Counted from the stretch's first letter, positions 34,601-47,649 are shown. The stretch: DNA of 64,000 bases from Yamagishiella unicocca (GCA_003116995.1 BDSL01000011.1:186001-250000), one strand, 5' to 3'. Numbers and translations: made by a program. Notes: a model not told the origin generated them from the sequence alone.

Positions 34601-36186
34601 GCTGAAGCCCAACATGTGCCTGCCTGGTGGGTGTACCCGCTGTTGAGGGAGGGGAGAGGCAGCTGCAGCAGACCTCGCTAGCCCGAGCGTTTCCACCGTT
34701 CCCAAGCCTTTCCCAAAAGGCTTGGGAACGGCTCGTAACGCTGTGCCGGCGCATTGCCGGCAGCTATGCCGATTGCCGCCATCCCGCGGCCAGATCTGCG
34801 CCCCTCCACCGAGGCCACCCACAAATGCCTTCCCCGACTCACTCACCACCACCACCACGCCCTGTAATCGCCCTGCCCGCCTCCTCCAGGACTGGACGCC
34901 CCGGTGGCGACCCCCCAGGAGGTGGCCCGCGTCACCGTCCGCACCATGAAGCGCTCCATCCCCCCCTCAGTGCCCGGCATCCACTTCCTGTCGGGCGGCA
35001 TGAGCGAAGAAGAGGCCACCCTCAACCTGCAGGTGCGGGGGAGGGGACCTGTGGGGGGGGGGGTCGGGGGGTTCGCGGCGGGCCGGGGGGCGGGTGCCGG
35101 GGTTGGCCCGTGAAGTAGGAGGTCGGGTGGATGCAGCACCGAAGGTCGGGAGCAGGTTGTAGCTGGGAGGATCCCGGTTTTGCTGGAGAGGGAGGGACTT
35201 GCTCCCATGCTTGCGTGAGCTGCACTCCAGGGGGCCGTTGCGAGCTCCACTGCCCAGAGAGCTGCCGCTGACTAGCGCGGTGTGTTCGTGGCCCGGCGGC
35301 GGACTTTGCCCTTGACTGGCACCCTTTTCGCCTAGGACTGGCAACCCTCTCGGGCTCTGTCTAGCCTTCTCTCCTAAATGCGGCCTCCTCTCTCGCTGTC
35401 CGCTGCAGGCGCTCCAAGACGAGATGCCCAACTCGCCCTGGGCCCTCACCTTCTCGTACGGCCGCGCGCTGCAGTCGTCCACCCTCAAGGTGGGCAGCAG
35501 GCAGGAGGAGTAGGATCAAGGAAGAGAACGCATCTGCCAGCTCCACATTGGAGGGAGTATGTACTGCTTTGGGCACATCCCTCCCTGCCCTCCTCCACTG
35601 CCCTAGTCTCCCCTTCTGACGGCTGAACAACTTCCCTACAATGCTTTGCGCCCGTGCTCTGTGTCTCCCCCCCAGACCTGGGCCGGCAAGGAGTCCAACT
35701 GGGATGCCGCTCAGGATATCCTACTGAAGCTGGCCAAGGCCAACAGCGAGGCCGCCTCTGGCAAGTTCAAGGGGCCACACCCGGTGCCCGGCGGCGGCCG
35801 CATCCTGCAGGTAGGGCTGGGGCTGGGGGTTGAGGGGAGACCCGTGGGTCGGCCCTCCAGAGGCTGGGGCTGGGGGGTTGAGGAGAAGACCGTGGGTGGG
35901 CACTTGGAGGCTGGCGCTGAGGGGACGATGGCAGCTGCGCTGTGGGGTGTGAGATGGGGGGATTACATGTATTGACGTATGCCGACAACGCATGCATCGA
36001 TTTTGTCAGGGCATGATCATGTGCCCCATCGCCTCGTGGTTTTCAACCATCCACGACGAAGCGTTAGGGCTTCATCGGGTCATAACACAGCATCGAAACC
36101 ATTTGTCCGAAGCAGACCGTTGGACCTTGCCCACGCTGCTCCCCCCACCCACCTAGGCCCTGCGCACTGGTGGTGCCGGCAAGTAG
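31698..36186 (+). CDS. Fructose-bisphosphate aldolase, class I, probably plastidial
   Basis: Catalyses reversible cleavage of fructose-1,6-bisphosphate (and sedoheptulose bisphosphate in the Calvin cycle). Exons: 31698-31769, 32155-32220, 32878-32986, 33299-33435, 33721-33794, 34017-34140, 34452-34626, 34890-35032, 35409-35489, 35676-35810, 36157-36186 (TAG); every junction keeps phase, giving 381 residues. Landmarks: [77 protein letters not shown] with the Schiff-base Lys, [14 protein letters not shown] and [11 protein letters not shown]. Ser/Arg-rich sequence ending PKIVCRAF at the N-terminus looks like the end of a plastid transit peptide; the start exon is unresolved and the first exon may extend upstream. 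The C-terminus ends RTGGAGK rather than in the tyrosine of animal aldolases. Confidence 0.95.
32995..33081. repeat. 27-bp tandem repeat, about 3 copies, aldolase intron
   Basis: Three near-identical units with core gggcatccagggaggggcac in the intron 32987-33298. Each contains a CACGTG E/G-box hexamer. Confidence 0.9.
34696..34731. repeat. Perfect 15-bp inverted repeat (hairpin) in aldolase intron
   Basis: ccgttcccaagcctt, a 6-base spacer, then its exact reverse complement, in intron 34627-34889. In the transcript it would form a 15-bp stem with a 6-nt loop. Confidence 0.9.
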
Positions 36187-38163
36187 GCAATGGGACAACG
36201 TACTTCCTGGATAGCGACCATGACCTCTAGACACTCCCCTGCCATACCATTTGTCTCCATTGACTTGTTCTTTTGTTTGTGGCTCGGGAGCGGCCGTCTG
36301 TCGACCGACAGTTTCTGCAAGGGTGCTGGTTAAAGAGGGGGAGGCGGCCGGTGGATAATTGGCAAGCTGCCACACGTGTGATTAGGCTGGAACGGGCCTA
36401 CTGTCTTGTACACTACTGGCCAGTTTCGCAAATGGAGATCATCCGTTTGCTGACATGGCCATGATATGGCATTGACATGGCATTTTGATGCCGCGTCGTA
36501 CCTTGCAACCGCCTTTCTGGTAGCTGCTAGTACTCCAGAAAGCGGTTAGTGGAGGGGGCGCGGAGCCAACAGTGCAGCAACCGCCCATGGCCCTTGCTGC
36601 AACCCGTGTAACTCGTACCACAATACCGCATGGCCTGGAATCCCGAACCGCTGTACGGTAGTAGTAGTAACCGGTAGTAGTAACTTGTTACAGTGGGCCC
36701 CAGACCATAAGGTAGAGCCATCGGGCGCATCGCCTGACACTGAAAGAGACGCGCTATGGTAGTCCATAAGCAGCGAACAGTTGACGGAGCTTCTGCGCCC
36801 CTGGCGGCCTGGCATCACATCATGCATCTACCGCAGTCGCCAGCTGTCGCGGACATTCCCGGCCGTGCTGCAGTGCTTTCCTGACTGGACGAGGCTGGCA
36901 GACCCCTGGCACATCTCGGTCGCTGTTCAAGGCGCACAGGCTACGTTTGGCCAGGCCGTAGACACATTGTCAAACAGGTTGATCGCCGCAAATCGCGGCC
37001 TCTTCCATGTGCTCACCCGGGTAGATACGACTCCCGGTCGAGGCGCGGCCCACTGCTGCACGGTTACTTGCGGGGCAACAGATGCTCGCCACTGTCGTTA
37101 CACGTCTGCAACTGGGCGTCTCGTGAGAGAGGACGCATAGAGCACGGTTGGGATTGCCAGAGGTGACGTGTCGCCGTGCTACGGCGGCGTACGCTAAGTG
37201 GGCCCGATGTGCGCAACCTATCCTTCCGGCTCCGATTGTGAGCCAGCTACCACTGACATCCCGTAAGCTAACAGCTGGTAGCCCTACGAAGTTTATTATA
37301 TAGTGTCAATGCATCATACTAACAACGCCGTTCGCGAAATACTTCACCCTAACCGTCGCGCTCCAGATTCGCGCCTCCGAAGCGGCACCGAAACCGCGAC
37401 CCATGCCCGTGAAACGGCTATGCTAGAGCTAGGGCATGACATAGGGTGTGGCTGACGTGGCATTCTCCCTAGAGACCACACTGCGAGTCGCTTGTGGACA
37501 TTGCGCCACTTGCGAGACGGCGATACTGGAGCTACCGTGCCTGGGGCACCAGTCCCTACCACATCCAAGGGAGTGCAGACAGTTCGGCAGGACCTGCAAG
37601 GGGTGGACATACTGCTGCGTGTTCCTATCCATACTGCTGCGCCGGCGTTATGGAGGTATGCTGTTAGTGTCCCCAAAACAGCCTCTCTGCCCAACAGTGC
37701 CCAACTCAGCCACCGAGAGCTGCACTCGTAACGAACAGCGCATACACTTTAAGGTGAGACATTACAGTTTACCCGTACATGAGTCTGACAAAACGTATGG
37801 AGGCTTGATTGGACCTGCAAGGGGCCGCACTTGCCGTGGAATTCCGCTCTTGGACGCTGTCAGTTGCCCAACAACGACAAGTCACGCAATCTGAAATTGA
37901 TGCACATTGACATACCTATTTTTGATAACGCAGACAGTTATACGATTTTATAAACTGTGACCCAAACGAACGCTACTGCTCAACGGACCCTACAAAGTCA
38001 CCCTTGGCGCTGTATGGATAAATTATCCCATTAAATGAATGTTGGCTATAGGCTCACTGGAATATAGTCTCGCGCCTTAGCCTGGCTGCGACAGGCCGCT
38101 CGCCTACAACCCGTCGCTTCCTCTTTGGTCCGATACGCGGTTCGAGGCTAATCGAACAGGAAG
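36187..38163. other. Intergenic region between aldolase and ABCG gene
   Basis: Contains the aldolase 3' region and the ABCG promoter. No exon was found. A TGTAA lies at 36607-36611. The main content is a dispersed repeat at 36680-36757. Confidence 0.5.
36680..36757 (+). repeat. Dispersed repeat related to the tandem-array spacer
   Basis: About 70 bp here, from ttacagtgggccccagacca through catcgcctgacactgaaaga, match the array spacer at 51962-52030 (and its copies near 56180 and 59937) with only scattered substitutions. The spacer therefore includes a genome-interspersed sequence. Confidence 0.75.
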
Positions 38164-41100
38164 ATGGTCGAAGACTCATCACTTAAAGCTGTCCGACCCT
38201 TGGAGACGGGGGCTCCAAATGGAGCCGAAGGCGTCATCGACGTGCCAAGCACGTCGCAGCCTAGCTTCACGGCTACCACTCCACGCGGACCGCATCCTAA
38301 GCGCCTTAGGATATTGTTCAAGGTGAATTGCGTACTTTTCCTCCAGTAAAATGCAGCAATAGCAGGGTGAACCGTCTGCCTCGTCAGGTAGAGGACGGAA
38401 GGTAGAGCCTTCCCAGTGGAATCGCCGAGATAGCCGAGGGGAGCGTTACACATGGAAGGGGAGGGCGCTATGAGGGGTTGCTGGAATGTGCGTTTAGGGT
38501 TGGGCCCGACACAAACCCTCCCTAATCATACATTCCTTGCAGTGTGATGCTGAGAAAGTGTAGAAGAACAGGCGAACAGGGTAGAGTCTGATAGGGTGCA
38601 TGCGGAATAAATTCCTGGAGAATGCAGTCCACGCTGTTCAGTTCCGTGTCTGCCAGGTGTCCCGAATCCTGTTGCTGGTCTTTCTACCTTCGCCGTGTCC
38701 ATTCCTCAGGACCTGTCGTACACAGTGGACAGCAATAGCAAACGAGGAGAGAAGGTGCAGCTGCTGAAGGGCGTGTCTGGTTACTTCGAGTCGTCGCAGA
38801 TGACCGCAATGGTGGGTGGAGTGTAAGGCGAAGATTGCACTGTACGACAATTTAAGCATTCTTTGCTTCCATCTCCGTGACGATATAATGGTGCCCCATG
38901 CGTCTGTGTGCCTGAACGCCAAGCACTTAGCGGAAAGATTTGAAATAACTGACCGGGGCTCGGAACAGGACATTTCGGACGTGTACCTGAGCAGCAGCGG
39001 GAAGCAGCGGCAGCAACGGGGAAGAGCGGAGCTGCCATTGTGACGGGCATCATCAACCGATTTCCATTGCGCTCTGGACGTTGCATGGCGGTTGACAACG
39101 CAGCCCAACTTATCAGATTAGCACACTGCCCCCACACAAAGCTACAACTAAATACAGCTGCTCCCTAACCCCAACGTGCTGCCCGACCGACCCTCTACCG
39201 TCCAGATGGGCCCCAGCGGTAGCGGCAAGACAACCTTCCTGGTAGGCGGGGCGCCACCCGGCGGGAACTATCGATGGCTTCAGCCTCACGTGACTGATTG
39301 GCGCGGCGTGGAGGCCGTCAAGTATGATGACTCGGCCGGGTGGCCAGGTGGCCAGGTCCGGGAGGTGCTGGTGCGGGTGTTGACCCTCATTCCGGTCCCC
39401 TCCCGCCCCCTTTTCTGCTCGCCTCCGCCAGGACCTGCTGTCCGGTCGCAAGACCCAGGGCACCACGAGCGGCACGCTGCTGTTCGGGTCGTTCGCCCCG
39501 ACTCGGTCCTTCCTGCGCCGCTACACGGGATACGTGGAGCAGTTTGGTGGGTGGGGCTGGGTCAGGTGATGGCGGGTAGTGTCGATCCCGGTCTCAGCCC
39601 ACCTCACGAGCCTCCGGTTCGGCGCCGTCGCAGCCTCCACCACACTGCACCCGGCCCGCCTACCCTCCCCCGCCCCCGCGTGTCACCGCATTTCGCTATC
39701 CCACGTCCAGCCACCTCCCCAAGCTCTCCACCATGCACCCCAAAACTGGCTCGCCAAACCGTTTCCCTAAACCGCGTGGGACCCTTGTTTGCGTTAATCT
39801 CGGCATTGCAGCCAGGGGTCGACTTAGCTGCCGGGGGTCGACATTCAACCTCCGATCCTCGTTTCCTCAACCAAGTTCTCCAGCGTGCGTCTCCAAACGA
39901 TTTTAGTCGGCTTCCTAATCCACGGGCTTACCTCAATACCCCGTCTCCTCCCGGCCCCCTTACTTAGATACCCTGGTTGACACCTTGACGGTATATGAGA
40001 TGCTGTTGTACACGGCCGAGCTGAAGCGGCCGCTGTCGGAGTCGCTGTTGTCCAAGAAGGAGGCGGTGGAGCGGCTGATCGCGAGGTTGGCTCTGGAGAG
40101 GTGCAGGTGCGTCCGGACGGGGGACTCCCTGGACCGATGACGTGGGCCGGGTAGAAAGGGCGCCCCGGAGGGCGGGTTGCAAGGAAAACCCTGTGGGCGG
40201 GTGGGGAGGAGGGCGGGTGGGGAGGAGGGCGGGTGGGGAGGTGGGCGGGTGGGGTGTTGAACGGCTCCGACGGCGCTGCAGGGCGAGTTGGGGATGTTGG
40301 ACGCACGGGAAGGAGATAAGACAGGTGGATGGGAACGGTGACGGACGGCGGCGTAAGGCAACGGATTATTCGATGGAAGGCTCCTCTGAGAGTTTATAAT
40401 ATAAAACAAAGGAAGCAGAGGCAGAGCGGACACCCCCCCCCCGTCGGTGGTCGTTCGCGCACTGGTAACTATCGTGGCCCCGGCGGCGGCGGTGGACCGC
40501 AGTTTTGTAGAAAATGGCACACACGCACACATACACGCACATACCTGACGCCTGCAGGGACGTCCGCATCGGCTCGCCGCTGAAGCGCGGCATCAGCGGC
40601 GGCCAGGCCAAGCGGACCAACGTGGGCATTGCGCTCATCACCACTCCGGCGGTGCTGTTCCTGGTGGGTGGGTTGGAGGCGAAGATTAGGCCGGCGACGA
40701 GGCAGTGGTGGAGGCGGCTTGCAAAGCGCATATTGAACACCCATCACCACCAACACCATCAGCCCTGGGTAGCTCCTTCCTGCCGTACCACTGGCATCCC
40801 TCCGTTGCTATCCTATCTTCACCCTGACGGGCCTTTCCCGCGGCCCCCACTTTTTTCCGCGCTAAACCTCAACCTTACCCGAACCCAAACCCGAACCCGT
40901 CCTGCCCCGCCACCTCCCGCCCACCCACCCAATTCCACCCCGCCCCGTCCATCCCTCCCCAGGACGAGCCCACCAGCGGCCTCGACTCGTTCACTGCCTT
41001 CGAGGTGATGGAGGTGGTCCGCTCCCTGGCCGCCGACGGCACCACCATCTGCGCCACCATCCACTCGCCCTCGTCCGCGTGCTTCGCGCTGTTCGACCGG

Positions 41101-44100
41101 GTCATGGTGCTCACGAGCGGATGGACGGTGTACTCGGGGGGACCCGGTGGGTGACTGGCTGGGTCATGGAGTAGGTTTGTGAGGAGAGCCCGTGTACTAG
41201 AAAGCCCATTAGGAAACCGTTTAGTACATACGTTTGGAGCTGCATGCTGGGGGACCTGTTTGAGAAAACGAAGCGGTTGGGTGGGTGGGTGGTTGGGTGT
41301 GGTTCCACGGTTGCGGGGGGGACGCGGGGGAGTGCGATCTGGAGGTCGAAGGGGCACGCCACCTGCCGTGGCCAGTAATCCCCACACCGGCTGAGCTGCT
41401 GAGCCCTTCCTCGACACCACGGCGACCTACCTTGCCGTGCAGAGTGGTCCCTCCGTGCTTGGTCCTAAAGCTCCTAAAGCTCCATGCCTCCCCCGGTCCT
41501 CGACCGCGCCCCCACTCCACCCTACCCGGACCCTAGGTGTGGCCGCCAGCGACTACCTCACGGGGGTGTGCGGATGCAGGGCCCTGGCTCACGGCGAGAA
41601 CCTGGCGGAGTGGATGATGGATTTCCTGACGCAGGTGGGGGAGCACGCGAGGATGGGGTCTTAGGATTTAGGAGGTGAGGTCAGGGCAGGCGCGGCCGAC
41701 GCGCGACATAGGGCCCACACGACCGTTGGCAGAGGCGACATAGGGCCCACAACACCGTTTGTAGAGGCGACACAGGGCCCACACCACCGTTGGCAGAGGC
41801 GACATAGGGCCCACACCACCGTTGGCAGAGGCGACATAGGGCCCACACGACCGTTGGCAGAGGCGACATCGTGCTGCCCGCACCCGCACCTGCCGCTGCC
41901 GCTGCCTTGGTACATCTCAAGTTGTTTATCGTTGAGCACGTGAGCCTCTCCTTCCTTGATGCGCCGCCCTCGCGGTTAACTTGCCCATGAGTGCGGTGAC
42001 CTATCATCCACCCCATCTACCCGTTGTCTCCCCTGCGGCGGCAGTCCGACCGCGAGGGCCGAAGCTCGGCCCTCCACGAGTCTTTCGAGAAGAGCCAGTT
42101 GGCGCAGGTACGGCGGCTGAGGGGTGAGGGTGGGGGTACGGGTGAATGAGGGAAGGAGGGAAGGAGGGGAGGAGGGGAGGGAAGGAGGGGAGGGAGGGAG
42201 GGAAGAGGCCCAAGCCCGGACTGGACTGGGCTGGAGGACGCACCTGCAGCGAGCTCCTGCGTTGTTGAGGCGGCGGAGCTGCGACGGCGGACGGGTAGGG
42301 GGACGCGGCGGCCGGTGGACGGCGCGCGTTGGCCACGACGACGATGGACAGGTGTCCTTGAAACCCTAGCTGCCAGGGTAGTGTTTGTAGACGAGCGAGC
42401 GAGCGAGGGGATTGAGGAGCCATAGCCCGCCGTTCAGGCTACAGCACTCCACTACGCCGCCCCACACGGCCGCCCGTCCTCGCCCTGTTCTCGCAGGAGG
42501 CGGCCCTCTGCCTGGACCGCTATCTGGCGGACGCGAACAGCCGGGCGGTCCTCACGCGCAGCGGCACTGGCGGCACGTGCGGCACTGGCGGCGTGCTGGC
42601 TTGCTCCGAGGAGATGGTCCAGGGGGGGCCGAACAATGCCGACATGGACGACAACGAGTCGTGCTGCTGCGGCCTGGTGCCTGGCTCCTCGGGCGTGGCT
42701 CGGGTCGTTGCTCGGCTGACCGGCAGCAACCAGTACGTGACGCCGTGGTGGTGGAGTCTCAAGGTGCTGCTGCAGGTCCGCGGGTCGGTGGGTCGGCGGG
42801 TCGGCAGACGGAACCCAAAGCCTGCGACCTCCATGCCAAACATCTTAGCCTCACGATACTGAAGCTACACGTGTCATGTGTGGTCATTACGCTCACGCCG
42901 CAACCGTATGCGCCGAATGCTGCTGCCGTGTATGTACCTGCTGCAGTACCGGACGCTCCGAAACTACCGCTGCATGGAGTACCTGGGACCGAGACTGTTT
43001 GACAAGATCATTTTCGCGGTCGTCATCATGAGCCTCTACCTGGGCATCGGTGACAACTTCAAATGTGCGGCCGCCGCTAGGGAAACCGCCCATGGCTCGC
43101 GTTGGGAGCGCAAATTGGTTGCGAAAGGGAGGGAGTGCCGGTCTAGCTGTGCCTTGCTTTGCACGCGCTTCGCCATCTGAAGTTCACCTGCCCTGCAAGC
43201 AATGACCCCTCCCCTCGCCTCGCCTTCCCCCTCTGTGTTTTGCCCGCTCTGCCCCCCGAGCAGCCGCCAACATCCCCTCCATGGCCGCCCTGATGTACCT
43301 GTGCGTCGCCCAGCCCGCCTGGGGGGCTGTGGCGTACGTACCCAACATCATGATGGGTGGGTGGCGAGGAATCGCGTGCGTGCAGCGTGCTAGGAGGAAG
43401 ACATAGCATTGCTACGATGGATGGGTGGGAACGAGCAACGGGCGAGGGTGTTGAGATTCTTAAGCTGTCAGCCATCCCGACTTCCCGAGCGCTCGGGAAG
43501 GGCGGGCAAGGGCGGTAGCTGGAGAGCACTTGGGGAGGGGAGTAAATGTCTTGAGCCTACCGTTTGTGCGTGTGAAGGTAGATCATGTGTCGCATGAGGG
43601 CGGTGAAGCAGCAGACGTGGCACGATACCACATTACGGGGAAGGGCTTTCACAGCTCGTCCGACAGGTGTCCATGCACCGACACTGTGCTCCGCCGCTGC
43701 GGCACGGACATGGCGGCGTCTGTCCCCAAGCCAACCCCCGCCAATATAAAAGCTGCTCACTAACCCACCCGTCTCCTGGGTCCACGGGTCTTCCTCGAAA
43801 CCCGTCTCCTGGCGAACGCCTCTGCTGCCAGAGCGCGGGCTGTACGTACGGGAGCGGCACGATGGGCTGTACCGCCCGGCCACATACCTGTTGTTCAAGA
43901 TGCTGGACGAGCTGTCGCTCAACTTTGCAGTTGGGCTTGGATCCACCGCCATCATATTCTTCGGGGTGCAGCTGCAGGGCTCGTTCGCCTATTTCTGGCT
44001 CAACTGCATGTGCACGCTGAGCAACGGAATACGTGAGTGGGTGGGGAGTGTTCATTCGCACGGTGGGCGGACGGGTGTTTTTTGTTTCTCGCAGTTTGCC

Positions 44101-45503
44101 TGTACCTTGGGGTAGTTGGGTTTAGTTGTTGGGCAGGTGGAAGTGGGCGGTTGGGTGCCAGGGTGGTTGCTGGCCAAAAAGACGCGCGTGAGAGCTTCGT
44201 GACTGTCAGCTTGGGCAAGCAGCGCGCGTTGCGGTGAGGGGGGTCGGTTCTCATGCAAAGCACTTGCCGCACCTCGAAATGACACCCCCAGAGGACCCCC
44301 CCAAGTGCACCCTGCACAGCATTGCCACCATGGGCCGCCTCATGCAACCACCAGCAGGGTTCACGTTGCTCGTATTCGTCGACATTACCTGCCTCTGAAT
44401 CAGACATGCCGGAAGGTGCCCCTGCCCGCCCCACCCGCCTACCCACCTCGCTTCCCCCTCTTCCCCAAATACTCGTTTCAACACAACCCCTTCCAGTCAT
44501 CGCCTATATGGTCGCCGCCTTCTGCCCCACCCTGGACGTGGCCAATGCGGCCGTGCCCACGCTGCTTGCCATCATGTTGTTCCTGTCGGGCTTCCTAATC
44601 AGGTGAGTGCTCTCCTGGATTTACGGTGCACGAGACGCCTGGGCGCCAGCAACCGACGCAGCCTAGCAAAGAACAGCAACACGTGGTACGGTATCTAGAC
44701 AGGATCTCCTAGCGCCTGTCGGCGGCTACTGTACGCTGCCCAGCTACCTGCTTCTTTGCTGGCTGACCGTGAACACAGCAGTTGACCCTACTTGAGGGGC
44801 ACAGGAATGGCGCGCTGTGAACACGTGCCGTGTTAAGGTGCACACGCCCTTACCGCTGTACCGTCCCTCCGTCCCTCCCTAATCCTTCTCCTACGGTGGC
44901 GGCGGCTGTTGCCGTACATCACAGGATCGAGTCCATCCCGGTGTACTGGCGCTGGCTCACCTACGCCAACTTGCTCAAGTACAGTTGGGAGGGCCTCATG
45001 ATCAACCAATTTAACCAGAACCGGGAGGCGGAGCTGGGTGGGTAGGGTTGCGGGGGTGGGTGGGTTGCGGCAAGGGCGGGGAACGGTTGAGGGCCCAGCC
45101 GGCGCGCGGAAGAAGACGGCACTACCGGAGTATAAGTTTGCAAACAGTCGGCGTGGTATGGTGCGAGGAAACTTGCCGGGAGTCAATAAGGCACAGATGA
45201 TGGTGCTGGGTTTCTGGATGGCCATTGATCCTTGTAGGTTGGGATTGTATGGTGTCACCCCCTGCTTGTCCCGGCCGGTATTCTATAGTCGGCGGTATTC
45301 TCCGGCTCGTTTAGGCCCTCCGTTTTCCATTTCGTATAACCGGGTCTTCTCCCCAACCCCCAGCCGGCACCCCCATCCTCGAGTACTACGATCTCTCCTC
45401 CACGGACAAGTGGTCCCAGCTGGGCATCGTGGTGGCATTCTTCGGGGGCTGGTCGCTGCTGGCCTGGTTTGCGCTCGCCTACGTGCGCCACCAGAAGCGC
45501 TAG
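38164..45503 (+). CDS. ABCG-family half-size ABC transporter
   Basis: ABC exporter of the G subfamily: ATPase domain first, then six membrane helices; such half-transporters dimerise and usually export lipids or hydrophobic compounds. Sixteen exons keep phase and give 683 residues: 38164-38322, 38710-38811, 39206-39241, 39432-39546, 39968-40106, 40558-40663, 40963-41146, 41537-41634, 42045-42107, 42497-42775, 42947-43064, 43264-43356, 43832-44032, 44497-44602, 44925-45037, 45364-45503. The start at 38164 was chosen because LRILFK splices into DLSYTVDS, as ABCG proteins begin. Motifs: Walker A GPSGSGKTTF, signature ISGGQAKR, Walker B PAVLFLDEPTSGLD, H-loop TIHSP. Membrane part: YLLFKMLDELSLNF, AIIFFGVQLQGSFAYFWL, LLAIMLFLSGFLI, and a last helix near the C-terminus. 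A Cys/Gly-rich linker (exon 42497-42775) joins the domains. All catalytic residues are intact; the substrate is unknown. Confidence 0.95.
40186..40258. repeat. G-rich tandem repeat in ABCG intron
   Basis: Repeated gggcgggtggggaggagggc-type units on the plus strand, four or more closely spaced G runs, in intron 40107-40557. The pattern fits G-quadruplex potential in the transcript. Confidence 0.7.
41705..41876. repeat. 32-bp minisatellite, 5 full copies, ABCG intron
   Basis: Copies start at 41705, 41737, 41769, 41801 and 41833 with a partial sixth at 41865, exactly 32 bp apart; core is gacatagggcccacacgacc. Variants sit mostly around acgacc/accacc. Confidence 0.93.
42130..42210. repeat. Polypurine tract in ABCG intron
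   Basis: About 80 bp of almost pure purine (gggaaggagggaggag type) on the plus strand in intron 42108-42496. Confidence 0.8.
43481..43500. repeat. 20-bp perfect palindrome in ABCG intron
   Basis: cttcccgagcgctcgggaag is its own reverse complement. It lies in intron 43357-43831. Confidence 0.9.
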
Positions 45504-47105
45504 ACTAGGCGCGAGGCCGCCTTCCCGGCACTACACTGCGGTGGGTGTTGAGGCGAGCACGAGGTGACACCACTGGGGCTGGGGTAGAGCGCCAGACCGC
45601 CGGTCGGGGCACCACATCGCGTGCATGCGAGGTCACCACTGGCGAGGAACGGGGCAAGGGTGCGACGGCAGAGAGGCGGTCGTGGAGGTGGTTGTGGAAC
45701 GGCGACGGAACGGCCGCGGATAGCGTGTACTGGTAAGGTTCGTGATTGATGGCCGGTGCTGACTGGCATCCTCAGCGACCCAAGCGCAGGCGGTCTGCTA
45801 ATTTGACGCTGAGCCGCGATGTGTGGGTTTAATAGTGGTGGGCGGGCATATGAATAGATGATTCATTGAACATTGAAGACCACAGGAAAAGCGCTGTGAT
45901 ACCGGTAACTCTGGTAGCAATTACCAATTTTCAATTACGAGGACAGCAGGGCCAGGCGTGGCCAGGCGGCTCATGTGTGATCCTGCTAACTGTTTGTGCC
46001 TGCAACAGGCCAGGTTGTCGTAGATTTCACGACGACGCTTCCTAAACACGCGCGAGGGAGTAATGCCCGTGATTCATGTTGTGATTTGGAAATTTAGGCA
46101 AGGCGGCGTGGGACGAGGCGAGGCACAGCAACCCGGCTCCAGATGGGTTAGTGCTCGCGCCACAGACTTGCAGCTGTACGTGGGGGCCGTTAGGGGGCCT
46201 TACTAATCCGCCGGAGCTTGTTACTCCTGGCAACATGAAACTACCGTGACCCCGATGCAACGCAATCTGAAGAAGTCCAGCACTGCGTGCGCACAAGGTC
46301 CTTGTGCGGTCTCACGGCTACCCTCCATTATGCGTGTTAATAGCACCATGTATTACCACGTTCACTCCCACTTCACTGCGGCTGGCCTTTCTTACCTCAC
46401 CCTTTTCAGTACTCATGCACGCCAGGCAGCGATGACTTTGGTTACGCCCATGTTGGGTCAGCGGCCTCATCAGCGCTTGACATGGGGCAGCCCTCAGTGT
46501 CGGCCTCTCGGTGTGGGTTACAACTCAGCCGCAGCAAACCCCCCCGCGCCCCCAGCCAAACACACTATACAAGGCGGCAAGAGCAGCAGCACGACCACTC
46601 TGGCGGCCTCCAGGTACGACAGGTCGTCCTGCCGCAGATTTTCCATCTGCGGCTGCAACCCGGTAGCAACCTTCACAGTCAGTTCCGCCAGAGATACCAC
46701 AGTCAGTTCCGCCAGAGATACCGGCTGTTCCCCAGGCACGGCCCACCCCAGGCCCCCGACCAGAGTGCGGACGGAACGGGACGGCCGGGACGGCAGACGT
46801 ATACCAGGCATTGACAGGCACATTGCGTGCAGCCTCCAACCATCCCACCGGCAAGAGGGCCACCGCTGCACCAACCCGCACCGCGGCATGACGTCGTGTG
46901 TGGGGCCCTAGCAGCGGTCTGTTTGACCCACTGCGTGTCCAAGCAGCATGACGTTCCCCATTGGCGGACTGAGGGCATAAAGCTAGGCAAAAAGGCAGGG
47001 CCTGTAGGAGGGGCCGCGGCTCGGGGCCTGCAATGGGGGAGCCCCACTCCTGCAGTGGGTGCTGCCTCAACAGATGACGGCGATGAAGGCAGCTGCAGCT
47101 AGCTA
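45504..47105. other. Intergenic region left of the tandem array
   Basis: ABCG 3' side. No gene supported. A 24-bp direct duplication lies at 46674-46721 (cacagtcagttccgccagag core) and a short inverted repeat at about 46631-46653. Confidence 0.5.
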
Positions 47106-47649
47106 GCTGAAGTGGCGTGGGTACACCCCTAACTCCTCCACCCGGACATCCTCAGAATGACAGCGCAGGGGGCCGCCACCAAGTCCTCCATATAGGGTAC
47201 CGCCGAGCCGTGTTTAGGTATAATTACTGCCAAGCTGTCTTTAGGGATTAGAAAATTAATGGGATATGAATTGCATAATGGTATGTGGGGGTGTTATGCA
47301 AGCATGGGGTAAGCATGACTTGTCGGGGGGACATAACGGCATTCCTGTTTTAACGTTGTCCTGCCCAGGCGAAATCTTTTCCATCTCGGCCCGTTACCTG
47401 GCTGCAACAGCTCAAAGACTCTACCGGCATTTGCGCACGAGTTAATGCCGCATCATACATCCACCTGATAAGACATGTCAAGGCAATTGTAAAACAGAGT
47501 ATAACGTTGACCGTGCCGAATAAAACTAAATCATGTTACCCGATCCAGGGAAGCTTGTTGCAAAGAACGATGTGCAAAACACCTAAAAATATCTAAAGCA
47601 GCCATGCCTGCTAGCAGAGGCTAGAAGATACTGTCAAGATCGGTGAAAA

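Noticed and set aside
41705..41876. Regularly spaced 32-bp repeats resembling a CRISPR array
   Set aside because: The units are head to tail with no unique spacers, lie in an intron of a nuclear gene, and have no cas genes nearby.
46246..47070. Overlapping frames of 181-221 codons between ABCG and the array
   Set aside because: No motif, no splice support, and a small duplication explains the internal repeats.
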